Source: Malaya genurostris
Taxonomy: Eukaryota > Arthropoda > Insecta > Diptera > Culicidae
Assembly (NCBI RefSeq): GCF_030247185.1
Contig: NC_080571.1
Location: forward strand, 69,850,172 to 69,914,171
DNA: 64,000 nucleotides
Direction: 5' to 3'
The position numbers were made by a program, and so were the translations under genes. This document shows positions 46,741 through 57,590 of this stretch, piece by piece; the first letter of the stretch is position 1, and the number at the start of each line of letters is the position of its first letter. The notes beneath the pieces were generated by a model that had not been told where the DNA came from, did no database searches, and was given only the letters and a program-made list of their open reading frames with translations.

Positions 46741-46815
46741 CTGTGAAGTAGTACCAATTTTGTCACTAACCCATAACCATTCGGAATACTGCTGCTTTGT
46801 TGAAATGCGACCTAC
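46741..46815 (-). other. srp: 75-base in-frame mini-intron in srp
   Basis: GTAGGT opens and TTCACAG closes this stretch. It is exactly 25 codons with no stop, so splicing or retention both keep the frame. Its translation (VGRISTKQQYSEWLWVSDK...) differs in character from the Ser/Ala-rich flanks, which favours a true intron. Confidence 0.65.
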
Positions 46816-47035
46816 CTGTTGACCGTAGCTGGTAGAAATTGCACTATAGTGATTCGCCCGTGCCGCATTGGTACTGGATGCGATGCGTTGAAAAGCTGGC
46901 AGACCGCCCTTCAGGTATTCGTTATCGGTCAATCCGGCCATTCCGGAGGACCACATGTGCGCCGGCTCGTGCGTCGGACTACTGTTGAAGTATTGCATCG
47001 AAGCCGATGGGAAATTGCAGCGACTGTACGAAGGA
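46816..47035 (-). CDS. srp: serpent N-terminal coding exon 1 (first recognised)
   Basis: After acceptor TTTTACAG the exon begins with one base finishing a codon and then PSYSRCNFPSAS, followed by MQYFNSSPTHEPAHMWSSGM, AGLTDNEYLKGGLPAFQRIA and a tail ending SYGQQ. If the upstream exon is non-coding, translation would start at the Met at 46998-46996, giving a 541-residue two-finger protein. If an upstream coding exon exists, the reading extends through the acceptor. The MWSSGMAGL-type Tyr/Trp/Ser composition fits insect GATA factor N-termini. I cannot decide the true start. Confidence 0.7.
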
Positions 47036-48156
47036 CTGTAAAAGAAATAATGGACCACCATTAGAGAATTTCTCTCGTCGAAAACAGAAATTGTTTGGTT
47101 TCATCCTCTGTACCAAACAAGTAAAATACTGCTGAATGAGTATCAAATGAACGGGCATTGATTGGTTTGTCTCGCGGTGCGCTGGTTCCACCGGCTCCAG
47201 CTTGAGCTAAGTGCAACTGAATTGTCAACGCGCGCGTTTTCCGTTCGAAGTTTACAAGTGAAGCCACGGTGACGGTCGGTGATGCATTCTACTACAGCTG
47301 GGTGTCAGAAGGTTCGACGTTGTCGCCACGATCACGATCGACCCGGCCCCGTACACTGCATCCGATCGGAGTCATTTCATGATTTTGTTTATAGTTGAGA
47401 AGTAGGTGGAAGTATTCGTAAACAAAAACATCCTCTGTTTCGAGCGGCTTTGCAATGCCTTTCGCTGCTCCCTGTTATGCTTAATTGACAGACGTTGCCT
47501 GGCGGTGCACTCGGAGAGCAATGCAACCGGACCAGGAAACGAACTACCTGTTGAATATTATGAACACTTGCAAAACGGACTGATCACAGATGCTCGTAGT
47601 TCGATAAGTCTGTTAGATTGGCATGTATGTTAATATTATTCCAAATAAGCTAATTCCGGAACATTGAAATTGTTCACAAAAATATTGGTGTTGATATGGT
47701 GAAATATGAGAAAAAAATCATCGATTGAATACACATTAAATCGAGATAAGTTGCTAAGCAAACAAAAATTCTAATTATCTAAAACAGCAAATTAATCGAA
47801 ATTGAACTGTAGAGTTTCTTAGCATCCTACCAATTTCACCACAACAGTTAGTACATTGCTACAACAAGTCAACGATACTAGTCACAATATACGCATACAC
47901 ATACATATTTCCCTCATTACTTGTGACCAACAGCTGGGCACTAGTAACCGCAAAACATATGGGCATGCGATTCAACCGAGAAACAATATGGAATCTGCCT
48001 CGATCAAAAAAGTTTTCTCCGTATGAATAAGATTCTCGTTTCACCTGAGCATACAATGCCTTGGTTTTCTTTGCAAGCACCCAAACTATAAATCACACCG
48101 TGGTAGGCTGTGTATTAAAAAAACACGATTTACTTAGTTTGACAGTTGTACCAAAG
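47036..48156. other. srp upstream or intronic sequence, GC-richer near 47160-47360
   Basis: No coding exon is recognised. About 47160-47360 is GC-rich for this window and includes CGCGCG. On the minus strand it carries an initiator-like TCAGTT near 47220 without a matching DPE. It may be a proximal promoter or 5' UTR of srp, but this is unproven. Confidence 0.4.
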
Positions 48157-48966
48157 ATGGCCTCGACAAAAGAGTACGTGCGAGAAGTTGTTTGTGGTCG
48201 CAGTGTAAATCCTAATCTATTAGTAAGAAAACTTGCGAAAAGGTTATCCTGCAAGCACTGTCCAAAAACGCTCTTAAATCAGCCAGAAAGGTTGGGAGCG
48301 GAACAAAAACGGATCTCAGGAACCAGCAGATATGACGCGAAGGTGAAGAAAATATTGTAAGAAAAAATGTAACGAAGTTTTCCTGCGTGATAATGTACGA
48401 TGAAACTTATGTGCTGAAATACTTGAAGCTGCTTCCCGGATTGTCTTTTTATACTACCAAGCAACGGAGCTGCGCACAAAGAAAAAGATCAAGTTTCCCA
48501 GAAAATATTTAATTAGGCAGGCAATACGCAGCTGTGGTCGAGCAAGCCAAAGCATCATCGCTCCCGCAACGGTTAACAAGGAAATAACCCGTTAAGAATG
48601 CCTAAAAAAACGCTTGTTACCATTCCTACGCAGCCGTGACGCTCCCTCGCTATTCTGGCCTTATTCAGCATCTTGTCACTACGCCCAAAATGTTTTGGAA
48701 TGGTATAAAGCGAATGGAGTCCATGTTGTACCAAAACAGACGAATTCACCCAAATGCCCGGAGTTTCGAACTATCAAGCGATATTGGGCTCTCACGAAGA
48801 GTGAACTCTCTTAATATAAAAAAACAAGCTACAACTATAGAAAAATTTCCAAAATCTTAGACAAAAGCAGCTAAATCGGTTGCAGAAAAGTCTGCATAGA
48901 CACTAATGGCTGACGTAAGCTCGAAAAGTTCGCAGTTTATTCATGCAACTGTAAATAGTTTTAAGA
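48157..48966 (+). pseudogene. Decayed Tc1-like transposase
   Basis: It starts MASTKEYVREVVCGRSVNPN and shifts frame several times. Recognisable blocks are MYDETYVLKYLKLLPG (first catalytic Asp present), IRQAIRSCGRASQ, ECLKKRLLPFLRS, FWPYSASCHYAQNVLEWYKA and SPKCPEFRTIKRYWALTKSE. In relatives these last two read FWPDLASCHY and PIERYWA; here the second catalytic Asp is Tyr and the third acidic residue is Lys. The protein is thus both frameshifted and catalytically dead. The same family occurs at 23280-23773 and 52955-53197. Confidence 0.8.
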
Positions 48967-50105
48967 TGACTAATTACGCATAATTAAATACAAATTTGTT
49001 TTATTCTATACATAATCTGTCCAGATTTAATCACGAACAAGCTTTAAATGCATTTTGACATACTTAAAGTTCTTAAACAAGTAAGTTTACAGCGACACGT
49101 GTAAATTAAATAATGTATATTCGGTTGTGGGTTACATAGATTACACGGAAGCCAAATGTTGTAATTCAACAAGATTCAGAAATGGTTGCTGGAACATCAG
49201 CCGATCTAATATAATCCCTACCATTTAAGAAAATTTTTGAGAATATTTGTAAACTAGACAATGCTCAATGGAGCAAACATTATACGGTAGACTATGAAAA
49301 CATTTTAAATAATACGGCATTCGTTGAAAAATATGCTCTAATCAAGGATGGCTTTTATCGTATCAAAGAAAGCTCACCAGCAACTCTTCACACGACTGAA
49401 TCAGTGCCATCAAAAAGAGACGGATATTATCGTAACAACAAAAACCCGGCATGGCTCATTTAACATAGAATCGACACCAGTGCGAGAGCGAATTTTTCTC
49501 GATGACATTTCTGAGAATCAAAGGTTAGCACGCTGCTGTGGGGATCCTCTCTGAAGTAACAAACGGTCGCTTATTCTCGTTTCGCGATCCGATTCTATAC
49601 AGGCAGTTGATAATTGCGATACAATCATTTGACTATTGGCGCTCATTCTAACTATGTGCATAAAAACTTTGTATAAGTTGTGTATATGAAAAGGTCTGTG
49701 AATGCTCCACACAAGGGTTTTGAAATATTGCAACCTAATACGAGAATCATCAAGTTGAATCATCGATTCGATTTTCTGAGATAATTGTCAACTTGCGATT
49801 CTCGCTTGGAAAATTCCACACAGCAACGATCATTATCAGACTGTAAATTTAAGGGCGTGAAATACTCAGAGTATGAAGTGGAGCGAAGAAATGTAGAAAA
49901 ATTCTCTCGCGGTTCATGCATTGAGAGACTCGAGTACTTGTAGCATCTTCTACCGGATTGAAAATGTTGTATACAATATAGATAGCAATATAGTAGCTTC
50001 TGTCAAATTTTCGGCAATCACCAACACTGGTTCTAATTACTGAGTCCCAATTGGATGAGTTTGAAAATCCTCTTTATTTTAAATGTTCATCTATATTTAT
50101 AAACT
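48967..50105. other. Unassigned sequence, no gene recognised
   Basis: An open frame at 49348-49554 has no domain that I know. Several AATCG/CGATT words and a partly palindromic stretch lie around 49730-49830. I see no element ends. Confidence 0.4.
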
Positions 50106-50560
50106 GAAACGATACGAGGCTTATTCAAAAAGTAAGGGTTTTTCGCTAATAAGGGATGATTTTTTGCTGGTATATTTTTGGCAACACTGTTTTTAACAGA
50201 TCACGCGTGAATCGTGTCTTGTGTCATTGACAAACTTAATCAGTTTGATCTATAATTTAATCACGAATCGTCGTTTCGTTTATTCATGAATGGGGACTGG
50301 CAAAGTTGGAGGAAGATACACCTTTTTCTCGGAAAACTGTGTTCAGTGACGCATCTGGCGTGAAGATCAGTCAAAAGCATTGTAAGAGCTACTAATGCAT
50401 CCCAAAAAGGTCACTGTTTGGTATGGATTATGGACCGGTGGCATTATGCGTGTCATACCGACCGATATGTTGGGGAGAGCGTGCCAAAAATAGAACTTGC
50501 GCAACCGTCCAAAGCGGAGACGTGGCCAACATTTGATTGAAATCATATCTCCAAACATTA
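50106..50560 (+). pseudogene. Decayed mariner-like element
   Basis: The left side carries a mariner-like terminal phrase GGCTTATTCAAAAAGTAAGG (50117-50136). Further on, HPKKVTVWYGLWTGGIM (about 50396-50445) is the catalytic-core phrase that follows the DDE first block in one mariner lineage, and a C-terminal RRRGQHLIEII phrase ends it. Large parts are missing, and no open frame spans it. Confidence 0.6.
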
Positions 50561-51299
50561 AATTATATTGATCGTTCTATCAATTCCAATCAAAATAACA
50601 TCAATTTTCTCAAATTTTTTATGTTTTTGAAATCAAATCCTAAACCTCTTAAAAAATCACACATTATTACCACTTTATCGGACATTCGGAAAGAAATTAG
50701 AATTACGATAGTGAATTGAATTTCCTTCCGTGAGTAACGCATATTCCGATCATGATGAATTACCATTATTTGCGCATGGCATACATCATTTTTTATATTA
50801 AAATCATGAATAAATTTCGTGATTGTAAATTTACATAAACAAGATTTTAAATGTTATGCAACTGAAAGTGTAAACTTCACAAAAACTCTATAATTGATCT
50901 CGTTTTTAGTTTATATTCAGTGATTATGTCCGTTCCATTGCTGAAAACTAGGGTGCTCAGTAGCGAATACCTTGCTACATCATGAACTTTTACGTGAAAC
51001 TACATTACTATTTTAAATACTCGTTTCCCAGGGCTCTGGTTTTGTGAACGTGGTTGATCCAATTGAAAACGCATTGAAAACACCTACTCTGATGGACACA
51101 AAAGTAACACCCTAAAGATTGCATGCAAGAACGTTGACTTCTATATTCATCTAACAGAATGAATACTTACACAGTTCAAACTTGATGATAATTTATCATG
51201 CATGGCGAAAAATAATTATCAATAATTTTTCAATCCAGTTTGTTCTGCCAAACCAGGAAGCTCTAACTTAGTTTTTGAAATTTATGCAGGAGTTGAGTT
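50561..51299. other. Unassigned A+T-rich sequence
   Basis: I see no gene, and the short frame at 50537-50719 has no domain. Parts near 50740-50940 resemble the interiors of the CACTCTTAGAAAAA MITEs, but no inverted ends could be paired. Confidence 0.35.
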
Positions 51300-51571
51300 C
51301 ACAGATAAAAATATTTCCATCTATTTTCATGCACATATTTGGAGCAGAAAATTAAACATAAAGTTACTCCTCAGATCTGTACTTTTCAATATACTTTAAA
51401 AGCAAAACTAAGCGTAAATTGAAATATGTTGTATAATTCATTGAAAAATCAAGGCATGCTCATTTACTTTGACATCGATGATGGTTTCTAATCAAAATTT
51501 TTGATTCAATTGATATCTATTTCAAAATATCATGGAATTACATGTCGTGTAATTTTCGATTTTTTTCTGTG
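51300..51571. mobile_element. MITE, family CACAGATAAAAAT, copy 2
   Basis: Ends CACAGATAAAAATATT and TTTTTTTCTGTG are inverted, and the interior aligns with 32945-33210 over its full length (shared AATTCATTGAAAAATCAAGG). The flanks are TT on both sides, not TA, so the target duplication has changed or the family does not need TA. Confidence 0.8.
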
Positions 51572-51695
51572 TTTATGGAAATTTTCTCTAATAATGGCAT
51601 TTTTTTTCAGTCATTATTGCATTCTATGATATCACTTCACTTTAACAGAATATAACAATCGTTGAAATGCGTATTTCGAACTGTTATTGTGACTA

Positions 51696-51961
51696 CACTC
51701 TTAGAAAAGATGGAAATAGAAACATTTGACGTAAATTCAAGCATGCCGTAATTTCTTGGGTGATGAGAGAGTATTACATCTTAAAACACGTAAAAATGAA
51801 TATAGTGTCTGTTTCGATATCAACCTCAGCTAAACTAGGTGTAAAATTGATGATATGATTCATTTTTACTTGCTTTGAGATGTAAATTTTTAAGTGAATT
51901 GTGACACTCCTTGTACGTGCATCTATAGAGACTTAAATCTACTTGATATTTTATAAGTGTG
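51696..51961. mobile_element. MITE, family CACTCTTAGAAAAA, copy 4
   Basis: It starts CACTCTTAGAAAAGATGG after TA (51694-51695), has GACGTAAATTCAAGCATGCC as in copies 2 and 3, and ends near TTTTATAAGTGTG. It is non-coding. Confidence 0.72.
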
Positions 51962-52701
51962 TCCTTTCGAAAAACATTATCATAAACTGCCTACTTAGGT
52001 TCCAGGTATCAACATAAAATTGATGCAAACTGTACCAACACACTTAAAAATAATTTCTATTGACAAGCGTCTTAGTGGAATGTGTTCACCTGTACTAATA
52101 CATCATAGATCACGAATGATTTTGAATGGTCGCCATTTGGTAATCTCAATCAACCTAATTTTTAGTTCAAGTGGCATTGATACCATGATGTGATAAAACT
52201 CATACCTAAATTCTTTAAATCTCCATTCAATGGACGTATCCATAGATCAACTAGAGCAAGTGCCAGATTTCGCAACGATATAGTAAAATCGTTTTTTTTG
52301 TCTTGAAAACGCCTTACTTTACTATGAGGCGCCTTTTCAAAATTTACCCTGTACAAGAATGAGTAGAATTTAATCGCGAATATCGCGAACGCAGCAACCT
52401 AATTATTTTTCTCCATACCTGCTAAATATTGTCAGCAATTTATATTAAAGTTTTCAGTAGTATGAGATAACAACAAATAACTCAAAATTCAAGTTTTCTA
52501 AAATGTTTGATATTAACGAGCATTAGGGTGAAATTCAATACTGAAATACGGCACGTAAACTGCATGAATTGAACGAATCATCGCACAAAGCGTAGCGTAC
52601 AAAACCGACACATAACAATACGGAATATTTTCACTAGTTGATTGCAATAGGCTTACGGCATATTTTGTTCGCTAGTAAAATAGACACTAACTATTTATAA
52701 G
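51962..52701. other. Unassigned sequence
   Basis: No gene or element end is seen. The short minus-strand frame at 52162-52356 has no recognisable domain. Confidence 0.35.
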
Positions 52702-53376
52702 GAGTGTATCGGAAATAAGCTATCCACATACATTTGTGTTGTACGCATGTATTTGTGATGGTTTTTTATGCTAAGATCACAGCATGCTGTGAGTTTGGCT
52801 GTCAGCTTTCGTTTGTTTATTTGTTTGTGCGGTTGAAATTCTGCGTTTTCAAAATGTCGCGTATTGAAAAGAACAAACAATAAATGCAGAAATCTATCGA
52901 TCTGAGTGTGAGATTGCTGCCTTTATATTAGAAGCATAGCACATCTCCACTGTTTTGGCCGAATTTAGCGTCGCCAAAACCACTCTCAATTGGATTGCGG
53001 AAAAGGGTATAAATTTCGTTGAGAAAAACATCAATCCACCAAATTGCCCTCAGCTTCGACCCATCGAACGTTACAGGGCAATCGTGAAGAGGGTCTTTCA
53101 GAAGACTGGTAAGGCAGCTGGGAACATGAAGGAGTTCAAAAAAAATTGGGCTCAAGCGTCCAAAAATGCGATGCAACACTTGTCCAGAACTCGATGAAGA
53201 GCGTTCGATCGAAAGTTCGAAAATTCGTGAAAGAATAACTTAAATTTCATCCGGTTTTCATTATGCTCAAGTTTAACCTCGTACAATAAAGAATCAATTT
53301 TTAGTTTGAATAAAATATCGTTTTTTATCATAACTTGAAAGAAAAATTTGTGGATAGCTTATTTTCGATACACTAC
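52702..53376 (+). mobile_element. Deleted Tc1-like element with TIR AGTGTATCGGAAATAAGC
   Basis: The left end AGTGTATCGGAAATAAGCTA and the complement of the right end, AGTGTATCGAAAATAAGCTA, form an inverted repeat of about 26 bases that continues TCCACA. About 675 bases are enclosed, far short of a complete Tc1-type element, and only the C-terminal transposase portion remains (52955-53197). The target dinucleotide is not clear because the flanks also resemble each other (TATAAG). Confidence 0.8.
52955..53197 (+). pseudogene. Tc1-like transposase C-terminal fragment
   Basis: An 80-codon open stretch reads LNWIAEKGINFVEKNINPPN, CPQLRPIERYRAIVKRVF and QKTGKAAGNMKEFKKNWAQA, ending SRTR. This is the last catalytic block (the acidic residue of PIERY is kept) and the C-terminus of the family seen at 48157-48966. 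The N-terminal DNA-binding region and the first two catalytic residues are missing. Confidence 0.82.
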
Positions 53377-54858
53377 TCACTTATAAACCATGAGTACTTT
53401 CAATCGACTTATATGAAAAAGACGTATTTGTGCATGTTGTTTAAGACGGTCAATTTAATCCCCTACACTTCCACGTATTTTTTTTTTGCTTTCGTATGCC
53501 ACGCCTTATAATTGTACCACTACAATTTGGCAAGTGACGCATTGGCAGTTTGCAAAACTCACACAATTAACTAACTAGTACGTGCAATTATCGATATTCG
53601 AAAGTGTAGAAGAAGCATATCAGTTTGATTCGTATTCATGCCATCCGGTTATCCAGTTAGCCCAAATCTATGATTAATTTCAAGGTATAATCGAAATTCA
53701 TTCGAGTAAGAAAATCGTTAACGATCTAGTGGACAATTATTAGTTACAAGTAGACATTATTTAGAAGAATCATTAATTTGTAAAAACCTATAACTCAATG
53801 ATAAATTTTGTCAGCTTTCCAGTAAAATCACTCAGATTGAAGAGAAAAGTGACACTATTTATGGTAGAAGTTTAGCTCTAATGTCATCAGGAAAAGAACT
53901 CTCAACCCACCAAAAGTTCCACAGTGTCTGAAAAATCCATTTGTTGCTGCTTCAACGTACAGAAGGAATTTTTGACACCATGAAGGGTCACTTTGTTAGC
54001 TGCTTAGCCCAAATCATATTCTTTTATCCGAACTTTTTGTTACTTCGGCTCCCTACGTTGCAATTTTGGGCTCCATGTTCGATTAGCTAATTGGATTGTA
54101 GTTTCTTCCAAACAAAAGAAACTTGCCAATGGCTGAAGTTCAGTACGCGTGAGTAAGCTTTCCAGTAACAAGGAAATGAAAGTCGTACTTTCGTAAGATG
54201 TCACATGTTGATGGTGGGTTTCACGCGTCCTTTCTAGTACACAACATTCACATAAATTAGAGAATGTCACTAAAAATTGGATGGATAGATGAAACCAGGC
54301 AGTTTGAAAATTGACATAATTTGGATGACGTGAACAGCACCACAAAATCTACACGAACTTGCCTTTAAAGAGAGGGATTATTTTATGTGTTTAAAGTTTT
54401 TATTACATACTTAAGAGTTTTTAATTTATTAGGTTTGGTTTATTATGGTCAAATTATCTTCTGGGACAATTTTTTTCGTGATGATTTCCATTGAAAGTGG
54501 CTTCAACGCTTTTATTTTTATTTACACGTGCTTTACATTGATCGGTTGGCCACACGTCACGTCCACAGTTGTTTCACTTCCTTCTAATGATATCTCTTGT
54601 ATGAAATTCGCAACGTTTGTACACTGTTAAAAAATGCAAAACTCACACTCTGAAATCCATATTTATTACGAGATGAACTATTTTCCTGTGATGTGTCAAA
54701 ATTTCAATCAGAATGCTACTCCGCATTCATTCAACAGCACTTCTCATTCATTGCAATGAGGCACAATTTAACATCCGTCCGACAGTTCGTGATTACTACT
54801 GCAGTCAATTATTCGGTATCACTGTTCAGTCCAGCAGTCTATTATCCGTATCACTCAC
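53377..54858. other. Unassigned sequence
   Basis: No coding region is supported. Small frames at 54040-54345 and 54445-54630 lack domains. The right end adjoins the promoter candidate. Confidence 0.35.
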
Positions 54859-54908
54859 AACCCGCGACGAGCAAGAACTGGCCAAAGCGATTCCGATGCA
54901 CTGACTGA
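54859..54908 (-). promoter_or_regulatory. Candidate srp core promoter (Inr plus DPE) and first non-coding exon
   Basis: On the minus strand an initiator TCAGTC (54908-54903, +1 at 54906) is followed by AGTTC at 54879-54875, which is exactly +28 to +32 and fits the downstream promoter element RGWYV. G is at the favoured +24. A splice donor GTGAGT begins at 54858. The upstream 300 bases are GC-richer than average. The strand and position suit a first exon of srp 7.8 kb upstream of its first recognised coding exon. Such Inr/DPE pairs also arise by chance a few times in a window this long, so confidence is modest. Confidence 0.35.
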
Positions 54909-55765
54909 TGTAATGATATTTGGTCGCGTCTGGTACAGAAAAGTCAGCCCAGGTACGACGGTTTGCAGCCATTCGCACGTGACTTTTTGTTTCGAGTTCG
55001 TGCTTCACCGCCATAAACTGAACGCCACCAGGCACACAAAGTGTTACACTACTAGAACTTGATACGGGGTGTGAGTAGTTCAGGGAGTATATGCGTTCTA
55101 CACACCACCAAAAACAGCAAACAAAGATTGTCCCACTAACTTCCGAAGTGGCCATCGCTAGCATTCTGGCCTAGCGTCCTAGGTTATGTTGTTAGAATAT
55201 TCTGGCGTTGAAGTGAGAAAACAACAAACTTTCTCAGTTTTCAAGCAGTTATGCAATATTTTTGCCAGAGGTTCGTCACGATTGTCAGTTGAGTCCGGAG
55301 GCACGTGCACCCGTTTGTGTTGAGTAACACTCGCGTAACTCGATGACCAAAAAGTAATAATATGCAACAGACACTTGAGAAGAGGGAGGACGACCAGATG
55401 GCCTACTGGCACACATGAAAACTGACCGAAATCTATCACACTCACCGGGGGCATAAAGCAAAATGGGGCGTTTTAGAGTACTGGATGTGGTACTGTGTGA
55501 GCTGCCATGATCATTATCAAACCCCCTTTATCGGAATGAATTTCGTACAAGTAATCGGTTTGTTCTGTAAGCATATAATGGCCATTAATTTCACAAAAGA
55601 TAATTTATCAAACATATTCATTATTTATTTCACCTTCAGAATAGGAACATGTCACAGCAAAAACGGGCTCAGGAAACGTTTCGAGTTATAATCTTTTTCT
55701 ATCGAAACATCAATATTTGTTTACATTTAAAATAATTTCTAACAATCACTCAATAAGTCGATGAT
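54909..55765. other. GC-richer upstream sequence, no gene recognised
   Basis: About 54909-55450 is richer in G+C than its surroundings and free of element ends. Minus-strand open frames (54826-55164, 55179-55454) have no domain. It may be promoter-proximal sequence if the candidate at 54906 is real. Confidence 0.35.
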
Positions 55766-56830
55766 ATTTCGGTTAGTCAAAAAAGTAACAGCCATTTAAG
55801 TGAGGCTACTTTCGACATTTTCAAAACAATAGACTCAAAACAATTTAGTGTGTTACTTTATTTTTGCTTCTTGATGATGGTTACTCCAGAAAACCTCAAA
55901 AAAGTCCACAAATTAAATATACCTAATCATAAAATGAAGTTGAGTGAGATAACTGAATCCGTGAAAATATCAGAAGATGTGCTTACAATTATGCATGAAC
56001 ATTTGACCATAATAAAGTTCTTTTCAAAGTGGATGCCGCGCTTACTCACAGTCGATCGAAACCAACAACAAGTTGATCATTCAACGCAGTGTTTGGCCTT
56101 GTTTAAAAGTAATAAATTAGATTTTTTTACGTCGACATGTGACAATGGATGAAACATGGATCCATCACTTCACTCCCGAATCGAAAAGAACCATTTGTTA
56201 TTAGTTTGCTGGACTCAAACATGGTCGTACAGACACCGATGAATTTTTTGATCGTCACTGTGTTAGCATTTTATGTTGAAAGTTTACAGTTTTCTCAAAT
56301 CCAGCTATTGAGTAAAATGATCAGACCGAGGATTAGTTTTGGTACTGTTTACAAGTAATAAATCGGTTTTTTTACGTCGACATGTGACAATGGATGAAAC
56401 ATGGATCCATCACTTCACTCCCGAATCGAAAAGAACCATTTGTTATTAATTTGCTTAACTCAAACATGGTCGTACAGACACCGATTTGATCGTCCAATTC
56501 AAGTGGTTACTATACATCCACAAACTAGTTACATCTGATGAAGATATCAGGAGGCAGTGTGTTTACAATTATGCATGAACATTTGACAATAAGAAAGCTC
56601 TTTTCAAAGTGGATGCCGCGTTTACTCACAGTCGATTAGAACCAACAACAAGTTGATGATTCAGAGCAATGTTTGGTCGTGTTTTCAAATAATAAATCTG
56701 AGTGGACTGCAGCCGAAGCGTCCAAGGCACAACCGTCAACTTGGAAGGTTATATCTTCTGTATTTTGGGACTATCTTGAGAAAATGAAAACAAGCAATAA
56801 TGCAATAGATGCAAAAATCAAGTAAAAAGG
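55766..56830 (+). pseudogene. Mariner relic with internal segmental duplications
   Basis: Blocks of a mariner transposase occur in scrambled, repeated order. NHKMKLSEITESVKISEDVL and FSKWMPRLLTVDR lie at about 55930-56060, and TMDETWIHHFTPESKRT at about 56140-56200 in another frame. The second block recurs at about 56380-56445, and the first recurs at about 56556-56660. The core continues as EWTAAEASKAQPSTWKVI and SVFWDYLEKM near 56701-56790. The repeats are nearly identical, so the duplications came after most of the decay. No frame is intact. Confidence 0.78.
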
Positions 56831-57590
56831 ACCACATGTATCGATATTTACCCACCAAACTGAGCTTAACTCCATCCGATAGGAGCAGATTAAAGGACAA
56901 AGTGTAAAAAATCCATGAAGTGTAAAACGTAATCGAGAATATCACAACTACTTAGATCTGATACAAATTGCGTGATCTTATATTTTATGACATCAAATCA
57001 AACAGTTGAGCCAATTTGCTGATCATTTTAAACATTTTATCGTATGTGCAAAGTCCGAAGAAAGAAAACTTTAGAATTCCAGTGAATCCGCGGCAACAAC
57101 ATCATACGTACGATTTGAAAATTGCATGGCTTAAAATTCAATTGAATAAAATACAAAAGTTCTTTTCTTGATTCGCCTAGTAGTGTGATATTCCTGTATT
57201 ATAAATAAAAACCTTCTTCTTCATAGAGCTCATTTCTAGCTAACTTTCCAGATCGGTTTGCATACTTCTCAAACGAGTGCTTCATCACTTACGTCACTTA
57301 TTCGGTAATAGTCCCGAAAGCGAAAGTTTCCACTACAAAAATACGAGAAAATCTAACGAATAAAGAAAAAATGCGGATTGTCGGTTAGGTAACTTATTCA
57401 ATCTCCGAAACTGGAAGTGTCAACCATTTGATATTAAAAAAAGTAGTTAATAGTAGTTTATGAATCAACAACCAATAACTATTGTTGAACTAGGCTAATA
57501 TGTCTTTCTCTATAGAAAGGTAATAGCATTGCAGAAAACCCGACATTCGATCGGAGCCTCGAAGACACCATGTGTTCTACTCAGCTCGAC
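56831..57590. other. Unassigned sequence
   Basis: No gene is seen. CGCCTAGTAGTGTGATATTC at about 57175 is a variant of the dispersed core also found near 31014 and 41830. Confidence 0.4.

Larger units (their letters stand above)
26792..47035 (-). other. srp: serpent (GATA factor) gene, recognisable coding span
   Basis: Seven coding exons read in one consistent phase series over 20.2 kb. From the exon at 47035, the two-finger isoform gives 553 codons and the one-finger isoform 526. Serpent is the insect GATA-family activator needed for endoderm, fat body and blood-cell fate, acting in the nucleus at WGATAR sites. Assignment to serpent over pannier rests on the C-finger sequence (TNTSLWRRN, LHNINRPLTMKKD) and on an alternative finger/non-finger exon pair as reported for Drosophila serpent. 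Introns are 75, 7489, 606, 183, 121 and 10015 bases; the 606 and 183 figures take the two alternative exons in series. The upstream end and any further 5' coding exon are not resolved. Confidence 0.85.

Noticed and set aside
26792..47035. Assignment of the GATA gene to pannier or GATAe
   Set aside because: The C-finger has TNTSLWRRN and TMKKD where pannier has TTTTLWRRN and AMRKD, and the alternative exon pair is a serpent trait. This is from memory of the families, so a tree would be decisive.
46582..47061. Single 159-codon exon for the srp N-terminus
   Set aside because: It contains an apparent 75-base intron with splice sites, and both ends run through a donor and an acceptor. The two-exon reading fits the phases.
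49348..49554. 68-codon open frame as a small gene
   Set aside because: It has no known domain, and the flanking sequence shows no exon or element structure.
54826..55164. 112-codon minus-strand frame as the srp first coding exon
   Set aside because: Its donor at 54858 is in phase 0, whereas the exon at 47035 needs two bases from upstream. Joining them gives a stop after 18 codons, so it can only be non-coding.
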